Positions 33,660 through 43,499 of a DNA stretch of 64,000 bases are shown piece after piece. A program made the position numbers and the translations under genes. The DNA is taken from contig OZ038387.1 in the NCBI GenBank assembly GCA_964036045.1, positions 20,971,348-21,035,347 on the forward strand, written 5' to 3'. The DNA is from Eutreptiella sp. 'Long Island Sound 2002'. Lineage: Eukaryota; Euglenozoa; Euglenophyceae; Eutreptiales; Eutreptiaceae. The notes under the pieces are model-generated. The model was not told where the DNA came from. It made no database searches and saw nothing but the letters and a program-made list of their open reading frames with translations. Numbering within the stretch: position 1 is the first letter of the stretch; the number at the start of each line of letters is the position of its first letter.

Positions 33660-35190
33660 GTATGCCGTGCGCCCCCTTCTTTGTCAGCCTGTCCTGGGCG
33701 AGCAGGTCCCCAAGGGCGCCCAGAACCTGCAGTCAAGTCTTATGGGCAGTGTGTGCTTTGACTGCGCTTGGTTGTGCAGAGGTCACTGATCCAGCAGGAG
33801 GAACGTCCGACCGCATCCTCAACGTCGCTTAGACTAGGCTGGGGGCGGTCTGGGAAAAGAGCTTTATTGACAGGTACCATTATTTCCATTGACGCCAAAG
33901 GCGCTGGAAGGAGACTTTGTTGACACCGGCCGACCACAAAAATGCCCATGATGCATTCATGTCCATCACATGTTGCTCGAATGCTGGAAAGCCTGGAATG
34001 TATGGTTCTACCCAGGGTACGTGCATACAAGCCTGCCGCCAACCCCTGTTACCTTTGTTACCCAGGTAGGGTTAGGGTTAGAATTAAGAAAAGATTTAAC
34101 CTTACCCTAACCTTGCGTAAGTGACCCTCCCCTCTCTACAAAGCCATGGCGCCATACGGCAGCGCGGGGAGCTAGGCAGCCCACAACCCGGATGTGACTG
34201 GCCACATGCAGAAAGATGTCAGCATCTTTCAGCATCTGCACCGCAGTCTCAGACCGCAGTCGTCCTGGCACGTTGACCAGCCATGAAAACACAGACAAAT
34301 GGACCTGCGACGAAGAGAAGCAGGGCAGCAAACGAAGAATGAGCAGCTGGAAATAGCAGACAGTAGGACAAGAAGGCACAGACGCCGAGAACTCTGAACG
34401 GCAGAAAGTGGGTGACGCAGCAGATGATGCGACAAAAACGGTGATGAGGAGCAGAGGAAAGAGCGCCAAGATATGAGAAGGCGTGCGACAACGCAGAGCG
34501 CATGGTAAGGGGCGCGAGTTTGTGAATCCGGGTCCAAGCGGAGAGGTGACGTCTACCTACCTGCTACCGGTTGATGTGCTACCCACTGCAAATATGCGGG
34601 CACAGGTGTGCCGCGGTGGGACGTATCGTGCCGGTAGAAAGGGTATATTGCTGTACAGAAGGTTTCCTACTCATGGCTGTTTACCACTCTTTTGCACTGC
34701 ACCGTGTCCTTGCAACCCTACTGGATACTGACCGCTCTATCACTGGTGGTGAATCCCCACTGTTTGGCAGTCCCATGCACCATGCGCGCAGCAGGCGATG
34801 GTACTTGTCTTGGCTACCAGAACCAAAAGATGCAGTCTATGCGCTGACACCCACACACCGAAGGGGACTCCGTGGCGTTCGCTGCAGCTGTCGATTCTTG
34901 GACTACGGGCTGAACGTGTTTATGGCGGGGGCATTCAGTCAATCGGAACCGATGACTGAGGCCCCGGCGGTCCTCAGGGACTGCAGTACACCTGTACACC
35001 GGTAGCGTACGTCGTTGTCCCAATGTGGTACTTCACTGCAGCCGTTTCGCTGTGTGCTGTGCCTCCCAGTGCCAACACCTTTGTTGTGCACGCACGTCGC
35101 AATGCATGTCGAAGTGAAGCCGGGCATGCGGTGCCGGCCAACGACGTTGGTGGCACGGGCCGAGACTCAGCGCAATGTTTGTGGTTGTAG
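33660..35190 (+). other. Intron inside the C1 domain; short telomere-like stretch
   Basis: A 1,531-base GT-AG intron. It contains TAGGGTTAGGGTTAG near 34067-34081 and, inverted, ACCCTAACC near 34104-34113. An open frame at 34571-35005 matches nothing. Confidence 0.65.
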
Positions 35191-35278
35191 GTCTGCAAGA
35201 GGCCTCTGCTGGAGGGGCTGAAGTGCAAGAAATGTGGCCTGCGATGCCATCGGAAGTGCGAGCCCAAAACTGTACCTG
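35191..35278 (+). CDS. Cys/His-repeat and C1-domain protein, exon C
   Basis: After the acceptor TGGTTGTAG, VCKRPLLEGLKCKKCGLRCH and then RKC complete C-x2-C-x4-H-x2-C. Joined to exon B, the spacing is H-x10-C-x2-C-x9-C-x2-C-x4-H-x2-C. Class knowledge: C1 domains bind diacylglycerol or phorbol esters (typical), or only structural zinc and lipid or protein partners (atypical). The nine-residue middle loop is shorter than the usual 13 or 14, which favours an atypical C1. The final Cys should be in the next exon: the donor G|GTATGT at 35279 leaves phase 1. No downstream exon was recognised, so the rest of the protein is unknown. Confidence 0.75.
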
Positions 35279-35389
35279 GTATGTTGGGGGAGGGGGTTCG
35301 CCCTCAGCACCTCCCCGCTGCTGCCAACCCAGACGAAGCATTGAGTAGTATTCTCACAGCATTGGGGTATGTGGATTCCCCTGTACACA

Positions 35390-36110
35390 AACACGTGCTG
35401 TTCTGATCCACACCTCCAAAAATGTGTGGATAGTGGCTGCACACCCCCTACCGTCTTGGGGCAACGCGGAAAAACTTGTGTGGATTGTGGCTACATATCC
35501 CCTACCATCTCGGGGCCGCATGTGGGGATTGTGTGAGTTTTTGGTTCTGTCCCCGAGACGGCAGGGGATATGCAGCCACAGTTCACACATGTTGTTGTCA
35601 CATGGCCCCGAGATGGTAAGAAATACACAATTAGAGTCCATGCAGCTTTTGGGTGTGGCCGCCAACCCGCGGGGGATACGCAGCCACAATCCGCACAGCT
35701 TTTAGATGTGGCCCCGAGATGGCAGCCAAAAAAGGTGTCCCCCAAGACGGCAAGGGATACACGGCCACAATCTATACTGCTTTTGGGTGTGGCCAAGAGG
35801 CGGCGGGGGATATGCAGGCACGATCTCTGGCTTTTAGGGTGTGGCCCCAAGACGGCAGGGGATAGGCAGCCACAGTCCACACAGCTTTTCTGGTTTTGTC
35901 TTGAGACAACAAGGGACCCGCAGCCACAACTCAGACAATTTTTCGCTGTTGCGCCGAGGCAGCAGGGCATATGTAGCTACAATGCACACATGCTTGGTGT
36001 GGGTCCGAGACGATAGTTTCTTGGATGTTGCTACAAGATGGGAAGGGATACACAGCCACAATCTGCACCTTTTTTTGGGTACGGCCCCGAAACAGCACGC
36101 GATGTGTCAT
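35390..36110. repeat. Minisatellite family A array, with an inversion
   Basis: About a dozen imperfect units with a period of about 52-58 bp. The core is GACGGCAGGGGATATGCAG followed by CCACAATCCACAC. From about 35545 rightward units read forward; the two units at about 35419-35520 read in reverse, so the array has a head-to-head junction near 35520-35550. Long open frames across it are repeat translations. Confidence 0.9.
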
Positions 36111-37425
36111 TGGGTTTGTGGGTGCGCACCACAGACAGCATCTGCCCAGGACGTCCAATTTGAAAGTGGATCCAGAGGGCCCGCACTCAGCTGACTAGGG
36201 TACACAGAGCAAACATGAGTTTTGACAAAAGATGCCACTTTTGTTTTCCACGATGATCAACGCCACGGGGCCCCGTGTGGCAGAATTGGTGGCGCTGCAG
36301 GAGAAGGACCTCAAGAAATTTCAAACCAAATTTCTCAAGACAATGTAGGCTCGGACACAACAACTGGACGGCCAAAGGCGATTGTATTTTGACTGCTCTG
36401 CCCACCACAGTGCATTTTGATCGAGACTGGTAGCAGCATACCAAAGGGGGTATGCCTGCAAGTGCAGCACAGAGTAGATGGCCTCTGCTGATCAGAGCAG
36501 TAGCCACTTGGGAATCATTCCCCCTGGCCTCAACACAGCAGTCGCAATTCTGGGGTGGGCCACAGCATGAGGATGGTGGAAACGGACCACCCCAGACCTC
36601 TGAGCCTGTGTGGGGACTGGGCCCTGATAAAACATGGAATCAAGGAGCAATTGAGCGCAACAGGTTACACAGTTGGTCGCCCGTGAACCCTCATATTTTG
36701 TTGGACTGTGTTATTCGTCCAAAAGCAGGCTTCTCAGACAATACACGGATCAGTTGGAGCAAGAGAAATCTCTCCTTCGCTTCTGGCAGCACCAGTGTGT
36801 GCACTGTGCAGAATCTGGCCAAGTGAGGTTCTCCACACCTGGTACACAGCTCTTGCTATCCACATGGTCATAGCAAGCACACCTATTTTTCATGTTGCAT
36901 TTTGGCTTTTGAAAATGGGTCCAAAACGAGTGGAAACCGACTGTTTCTGAAGAATTCAAGAAATTTCTAGGACACCAAAACTGCTGTTTTGGGGTCTTGA
37001 TGACCCAAATTATGGCCTTCATTGTCCCCACAAGCCCAAAAGGTAGTTCAGTGGTACATTGGCGTTTACATACAACACTCTGGGTAAGGGAAACCTCAGG
37101 TCCCCACACCTGAAACAAAGCATGGCTGTCAACCATCAACCATGTTCCAGTGGAGTGTACAGTAAATTTTTTCTAGCAAGACCTCATGGGACAACTTGGA
37201 AGGTGCACAGCCCACAAGCCTCCTGCTCCAATCCTCAAAAAAAAGCCCAGGACAAGTCGACCGACAAGTCGACCAGACTCAGCTGTGAAACCTAGTAGTA
37301 TGTAACCACCTCCTTTGGGCAGGGGTGACTGAGAGGTAAAACCACTTTGGAGGATTTTCCAGCATCTGCTGAGAGCCCTTGTTCCGTGGCCCAGTGATCC
37401 GTGGACAATTGGTTTTGCACAAAGG
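36111..37425. other. No supported gene
   Basis: Short open stretches near 36257-36346 (MINATGPRVAELVALQEKD) and 36673-36873 are coding-like but not recognised and lack convincing splice context. Confidence 0.45.
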
Positions 37426-37431
37426 CACACA

Positions 37432-37493
<62 letters not shown>

Positions 37494-37518
37494 ATCTTGG
37501 TTTGGAAAAGAATGGGCG

Positions 37519-37553
<35 letters not shown>
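37426..37553. repeat. Bipartite (CA)n tract abutting LINE copy 2, 5' side
   Basis: (CA)n at 37426-37490, a 29-base spacer (37491-37519) containing CTTGGTTTGGAAAAGAATGG, then (CA)n at 37520-37553. The spacer reappears on the other side of the LINE fragment at 39003-39030. Confidence 0.95.
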
Positions 37554-37556
<3 letters not shown>

Positions 37557-38996
37557 GGGCATCAGTGGGCGGAGGATGATGAGAACCCGCTAGAGCAGTT
37601 TGTCCACAAGCTGCACGGGATGTTTTTAGCGGTGCTGCGGGCCAGGAAGGACTCCTGTTCCAAGTGGAGCGCCGCAAGGCATACCCGTGGTACCAGTTAC
37701 AATTCCTAGGACCCAAGGCGTACCCGACGCACATTCCCCCATTGGCCCCCTGCCCCGAGACTGGAAGTGGGGAGCGGATTTCCTACCGGCCCTGCTGTGA
37801 TGGCTCACCAAGCTGATGTGGCTGCCCCAGACAAGGGGCTCCCGCAAGGGCATTGTCACGTGTCCTTCATGGAGCTCGCTTTGGACTTTGAGTCCCATGC
37901 GGGACGGCCGCTCCCACCGACACCCCAGGCGCGGTTCAAGAGGACAGAGCTGCCTCTGCAAGAGAAAAGGCCTGCCCTCCGGTTGGCGGTCACCCTCCTG
38001 GGCAGAACGCCGGGAAAGAGTCCATTCTGCCGGTGCCTATCACCACCAGGTGCCGGTCCCTCGTCCCGCTAGGGGCGGGAACGGTAGTGGGGGTCAAGGG
38101 ACGACCGCCGTTCACGCGCCCTATGGCGGTATGGCATCACTTGCGACGGATGCAGCAGTACATTGCGGAGCGCTGGGCCCTACAGCAGCAGGCCCAGGTC
38201 TTGCGGTGGAAGCAGAAAAAGCCACAGGGGCAGGCCAAGCCGCCAGGACGCGCAGCACTAGCGGCGGGACAACGCGAGCGCTGCCCAGGGAGAGGAGGAG
38301 CGAAGCGCAGCACAGGAGTGTACGCGATGGATTTTTATACGGGGCCGGTGCCGAGGACCACAGTACCAAGTGGAGGAGCAATCGAACTATCCCCGAACGG
38401 AAGCGGGGCGAGCCCTTTACAACCTGCTGGGCAGATGCTCTCGGGCCAGGCGCCCGGAAGCTCGGCCACGATTGCCGCGGCTGTGGATATGCGACACACA
38501 CCAACACAGACAATGCGCCGCCTGTGTGGCAGTGGGCAGGGGGGTAAGGCATTGCTACGCCAGAGGCCACCCAGGGCACCCGCGCCGCCCCCCCGCCGCA
38601 GCTGGGCCGCGCAACAGGGCATCAGTGGCGAGAGTACGCACCCGGGGGGGGGGGGGGGGGGCGTCAACCAAGCGGCACAAAGCGCAGCGGCAAGCAGCCG
38701 CATGAGGCTGCCAGGGGGCGGGCCTTCAAGAGGGGGAGGGCGGGGCATCCCCCCCCCCCCCCCGGCCAAACGGGCATGCGTGCAGCCACACACGGCATGG
38801 ACGTGCAGGGACGGAGGTGACTTAAACCCCCATACCCCAGAGGTTCTAGCTCAGACGAGGCCCTAGCTGAGACCCGAGCAGGTGCCAGACAGGACAGCTG
38901 CATGACAGTCTGTATGCTTTTGGAGGCGCCTCAGGCGACCACGGGGCCCTGGACCCATACGGGCCTGGCTCTATAATATTGCCCCCCCCCCCCCCC
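37554..38996 (+). mobile_element. LINE-type retrotransposon, 5'-truncated copy 2
   Basis: Related by protein to the 3' half of the copy at 13.2-16.3 kb but shifted through several frames. NPLEQFVHKLHGMFLAVLRA matches ALHNMLVAVLQA of copy 1. MELALDFESHAGRPLP (37870s) matches LELALDFEEFAQRTLP. TTRCRSLVPLGAG (38036 onward) matches TRCSSLVPLGG, and AVWHHLRRMQQYIAERW matches NMHVQQLAAYCERTW. RGVRHCYARGH (38530s) matches RGVRHCCQRGH. It begins directly at (CA)n and ends at a C15 run (38982-38996) followed by CACAC. G18 at 38644-38661 and a C run at about 38749-38763 interrupt it. It lacks RT motifs entirely. Confidence 0.8.
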
Positions 38997-39028
38997 ACAC
39001 ACGTTATCTTGGTTTGGAAAAGAATGGG

Positions 39029-39094
<66 letters not shown>
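38997..39094. repeat. (CA)n with repeated spacer, LINE copy 2, 3' side
   Basis: A few CA units, then the spacer (39003-39030) nearly identical to 37491-37519, then (CA)n to 39094. The two spacers differ at about two positions. Confidence 0.95.
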
Positions 39095-39096
<2 letters not shown>

Positions 39097-40919
39097 TTCA
39101 ATGTCTGAAAGTACCTCAAGGTTGGCACTAGCACTCGGGCCGGTAGGATGGATATATGGAATGATGCTGCTACTAGGGAGAAGGTCCGAGCGTTCCAATT
39201 CTGTGCATTTTGTTGGCTTGCATGTGTGCACGCGCGTGCATGTGCACTTGGAATCTTACATGCCTTCTTGTTGCAGTAGAAGAGACTCAAATTGATCAGT
39301 CAGCCTGATTGTGAATCACCATGCCAATTCCAGCACTTTCCAAGCAGTTCGACAACATTATGTTGATGCTTTGCCATCAATCCGCTGCAGGGGGCTATCC
39401 GTTTCCTCCTAGACACCCATTTTCCCTTACACGCAGCCATCCAATACTCCACCCCAACGCCATGGATGCGGAATCCTGAATTTTCTTTTTGTTTTCGCGC
39501 CGGCACCCCTTAATACTCTGAGACTGGGCAGTGCACAGCATGTCTGTTGGCGTGCTTGTGTGGCTTTTAGTCGAGTTTTCCCATCGGATTGTGCTTGCAA
39601 CACTGCACCTACAGGAAGAATACTTGAACCGCCAGCTGCTCCAAATTTTGGTCCATAATTGTGCACCGGACCTTAGTGTTTATAGCGACGATTGCGTAGC
39701 AATGCACCTAGAGCAAGAGGCTGATTCTTTGGCCGTCATAAGGCTGACCAAATAGATGCAGTTGTTACTGTTGCATAGGTATCAATGGTCATTTTTGGAT
39801 ACCTACCCACTGTGGGCCTTGGGGGTGGGGCATGCCTGAGAACTAACAATGATGCATTCACAGGGGTTGTATAACACAAGCCAATATGCAACTGCGTTCA
39901 TAATGCCCAGTTGATCCAGAGAAATTCGCCTCCTGTATTCCATTCTGCCTTTTTTTTTTTGGCAAGCTCGCATTGCGTAGCAAAACACAGGTTTTGGATT
40001 GATTTTATTTCCGTGTGGCCTATATATGGCCTCTTTGGCTCTGTAATCTGTAACAAGATCTATCAGTCGTCTGGCTTTGTTGTTGATACAGGGCCTTCGT
40101 AGGGGCATGCCACTGCTCTGCTGGGCCACCCTGTGCCAATTTTGTAGATATTTCTTTCGATGCACCCTGTTGCAGCTGTTGGTTATGCTGCCCAGCATCA
40201 TCTCGCCTGGTACGCAACACTTGCCTTGCTGACAGACAGGCAAGTTTGCTGCATCCAACTGCACATGTGCTAGATTGCAAGGACTTTTTGTGCTCTGTGC
40301 ACATTGTACTCTGTACACATTCAAAAGTCCAAATTCTTGATATTGTGTTTGCAGGTGTGTTGGTTGCATAACCCACAGGCAGTGCATGCAGTAGAAAGTT
40401 TGTGCATGATTCTGGGCGCAGGTGGGAAAATATGATGCAGAGACTACACATCTGATCAAGGGTACGTTGTGAACAGTATGTTACATAGCACATGAATGAT
40501 TTGGAGGAGACACATGGGGTTGAGGGTTAGTGTAGAGTGGTGTTTTGTGCCCCCCCCACACCAGTTTTTTTACCCAAAAGCTCCATGCATTTTGCCCATG
40601 TATCCCCTCCAAAAGGTTATCAAACCCCCCCAAAAAATGTGACACCCCCCACACACTATTTTTATACCCCCCGTTCCCCTACAAAACAATGTGCTCAAAA
40701 AAAAACCTCGATGCATGCAACTGCCTTCCCCTCCCCTCCACTACCAAATTGCCCCATTGCCCCCCCCTCCCACCCCCCCCCCCCCTGAACCCAAACCTCC
40801 CCCCATTCTTCACCAAAAAAAAAAGCACACAAATATGCACATGCAACCATACACACACATTTGCACATACAGTCGTACGCATGTGTATATCCACATCCGG
40901 CCATACAGACACAGGTAAG
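39095..40919. other. No supported gene; one long unassigned frame
   Basis: A 218-codon frame at 39803-40459 (-) has no recognisable domain. It could be chance at this length in 64 kb or a lineage-specific gene. 40540-40810 is C-rich and A-rich low complexity. Confidence 0.4.
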
Positions 40920-41660
40920 CCAGGAGGATTTTTTGGTACATCAGGAGATTTTTTTTTGGTACAGACAACCCCCAGGGACCCTTGGGCTATTGTTGAATGA
41001 TCATTTGGTGACAAATTGAGTACGTGTGAAGATATGGGAAGCCATGTAGCACCACTTAGGCCCAGCTTATTCGCCCCCAAAAGCGTCATTTTGGGCTACA
41101 GTGGGCAAAATTTGGTTGGCCTATAGCCCCCACTGTGCGTTGATTCAGACCCTGGTCCAAGTACACTTTCTTCTTCTTTATGCACCCCCTAACCAATGAC
41201 AGGGGTCCCAGGTGCTATCTCCGGTTTTCACAAATCAGCCCCCTTAGCGGGGCTCACTGGTGAGGATTTAGCCGTTTTCAGGCTCATCCCGCCAGGTGGT
41301 GAATACCAAAAAACCCCCTGTTCTGGCGCAAAATGTACCAACCCCCCCCCCCCCCCCCCGGCTAACATGTACCAAAAAACCCCCTGGGGTTTTTTTGGTA
41401 CATTTTGGGAGATTGTACGGGGTGTTTTTTGGTATTTGGCGGCGGGGGGTTTTGGTACATTTAGGGGGGTTTTTTGATACATTCCGGGGGGGTTTTTTGG
41501 TACATTTCGGGGGTTTTATGGTACATTTGGGGGGGGGGGGGTTGGCACAGTTAGGGGGTTTTGGTGGTGCAATTAGGGGAGGTTTATGGTACAATTCAGG
41601 TGGTTTCAAGGTCAAGTGTCAGTACGTTTTGTCTGGTCAGTTTCTAGGTTTTTTTTTGAT
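40920..41660 (+). repeat. GGTTTTTTGGTACA minisatellite, first block
   Basis: Repeated units of TTTTTTGGTACATTT separated by runs of G, with a period of roughly 20-35 bases, mainly at 41390-41610. Just upstream (41290-41380) the complementary form CCAAAAAACCCCC appears, so orientation flips around a C run at about 41342-41359. The stretch also holds a family B repeat at 40.99-41.27 kb. Confidence 0.85.
40990..41275 (+). repeat. Dispersed repeat family B, composite copy
   Basis: CATTTGGTGACAAATTG with a TACGTGTG extension, then a block with TTGGTTGGCCTATAG, TTCTTCTTTATG, CCCCCTAACCAATG and CACTGGTGAGGA. The second block matches 50.94-51.09 kb base for base over long stretches. Confidence 0.8.
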
Positions 41661-42084
41661 ACCCTCCGAGAGTGAGTGGGGTGTGGGAGCCCAGGCAGGG
41701 TGTTAGGTGCATCCTCAGAACTGTTAGCCCCCCCTCCCCCCCCATCGTATGCCCAGATCTAGCTTTGCTTGTAGTACATGTGGCTGGTCCATTCAGGCAG
41801 ATTTCAGGCATGGAGGTAGCAGAGGGACTGGAAGGTCATGGAACTAGATGTGGGTGTCCTCTCACTGTTTTGCTTGGGTGCAGGAGGGGTGTGTGATTAC
41901 CCCCAGGTAACCCATCCTGGGCTTTTTTAGTATGAAAGGGGGCAACCAAGTTGGCTCTTTGGTGCACAATGGTCCACAAGTGTAGCATACAAGGGGAAGA
42001 CAGCTGTTTTTTTTTTGGTAGAAGGGGTGTTTTTGTTGGTGCATATTGGATGTGTAGGGGTCCATTCCGGCAACGTTAATGAGG

Positions 42085-42230
42085 GGGTTTTTTGGTAAAA
42101 ACGGGAGGTTTTTTGGTACATTTGGGGTTTTTTTGTGGTGCATTTCGGGGGGTTTTTGGGTATCTGTCAGGGGGTTTTTTGGTACAAAATGGGGTTTTTT
42201 TGGTACAACGTGGTGGGGGGTGTTTTGGTA
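42085..42230 (+). repeat. GGTTTTTTGGTACA minisatellite, second block
   Basis: At least five units of GGGGTTTTTTGGTACA type, same orientation as at 41.4-41.6 kb. Confidence 0.85.
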
Positions 42231-42259
42231 TGCACCATCCCGCCGGGGGTGTAGCCCCT

Positions 42260-42751
42260 AGAGCGGCACCATATTTGGGTTCCTCCGGTGTCAGGTTCTG
42301 TTCTCCAGCTTGTGGTGATAGGGTGGGATGGCTTGGGCCGTATCCTGCTGGGCGTGCTCCTCGTGATGTAGAGCCGCCCGTGGGCGAACGCCTTAGTGCG
42401 TTGACCGTCGGTGTTCAGGAATTATTTGACCGTGGCATCCGGATCGTTTCACTATGCCACTCGTGGTCTGCTGGCAGCCGTGGCAGAACTGAGCCGCTGC
42501 TTTGGGGCAAGCATGGGGTTGCCAAGGTCGACGCAATGTGGGGTTCATTGGTGTTGGTTGCACCCCTTACCAAGTCGTCGATGTCCTCCGGTGACAAGCC
42601 TCTGCTCTTGGGTAGGGGTGGCGAGCATGCATGCTTTTCGTTGCGCACAACACAACTGGTGGCAGTGTACCCCGGGCCGCCACGGCACGTAGCTGTGGTG
42701 GGGGGTCCATGGATGCTCGCTGACCTTGCTGGGTGTGGAGGCTGGCATTAG
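42260..42751 (+). other. Unassigned open frame
   Basis: The frame runs out of the repeat at 42092 and stays open to TAG at 42749-42751. The non-repeat part is about 160 residues (GERLSALTVGVQELFDRG, then Gly/Ala-rich). No domain recognised. Eight bases after the stop another frame reads MECGHCKRFSDHAPLPRH, which has C-x2-C and His spacing weakly like a zinc finger. Confidence 0.25.
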
Positions 42752-43499
42752 GGCAATGGAGTGCGGTCACTGCAAGCGGTTTAGCGATCATGCCCCGCTC
42801 CCGCGCCACAGGCAGTCAGGGTAAGGGGTTTGGACCTGCGCAATGAGGGCGCAGCGCCACCAGCATAAAACTCACGGGACGCTTGTCGGGTGCAACCCTG
42901 GTAGAGGGGAGGTCAGCATCTGTGCAGAATCAGAGGGTAAATTTCATTTTTTGGTGCAAAGAGGTGTCGCACGGATATTGCACAAATTGGCCTGACCACG
43001 GGCAAAGGAAAGTTCGTGGTGAACGCAATTTCAACGAAGGACAACCCCAATATGTAGAATATGCAAATGCATGACCTGGTTGAGGTTTTGTGTGCATGCT
43101 GCTTAGCTTCAGGGTGAAATTCATCTTTTCGCGGGAGCTGTTCTTGACAACCAACCTTGTGGTGGAATGAATAATAGTATCGGGGAGGGGGGGATGTTGC
43201 AGTGTTTCAAGCTGAGCAAGCCCTAGGCCCCAAAAGGTCACCGGGTAGGTTCAAAGAGCCAAAGATGGCCATTTGAAACTACATGTTTATCATGCTGTTC
43301 ACTTGTTTACCTGTCAAGCGCCAAATTGATCTTGGCGACAACAACTCATGCCGGAACACCAATGGCCACCGTCAACAGGGAATTGATTTGGCTGCATAGA
43401 AAGGATTATCCACGGCCAATGATGTACAATGCTTGTCCTGATTGGCCCGACCAACACATCGTGCAAATTTGGAATATGTGCGACAAGGTACAGCGACGG
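42752..43499. other. No gene seen
   Basis: Only short frames. None is recognisable. Confidence 0.5.

Noticed and set aside
37173-37562. Long Val-Cys / Thr-His dipeptide frames on both strands
   Set aside because: They are translations of (CA)n tracts. The same applies at 1494-1860, 13205-13234, 16464-16817, 33077-33472, 38931-39290 and 57894-58302.
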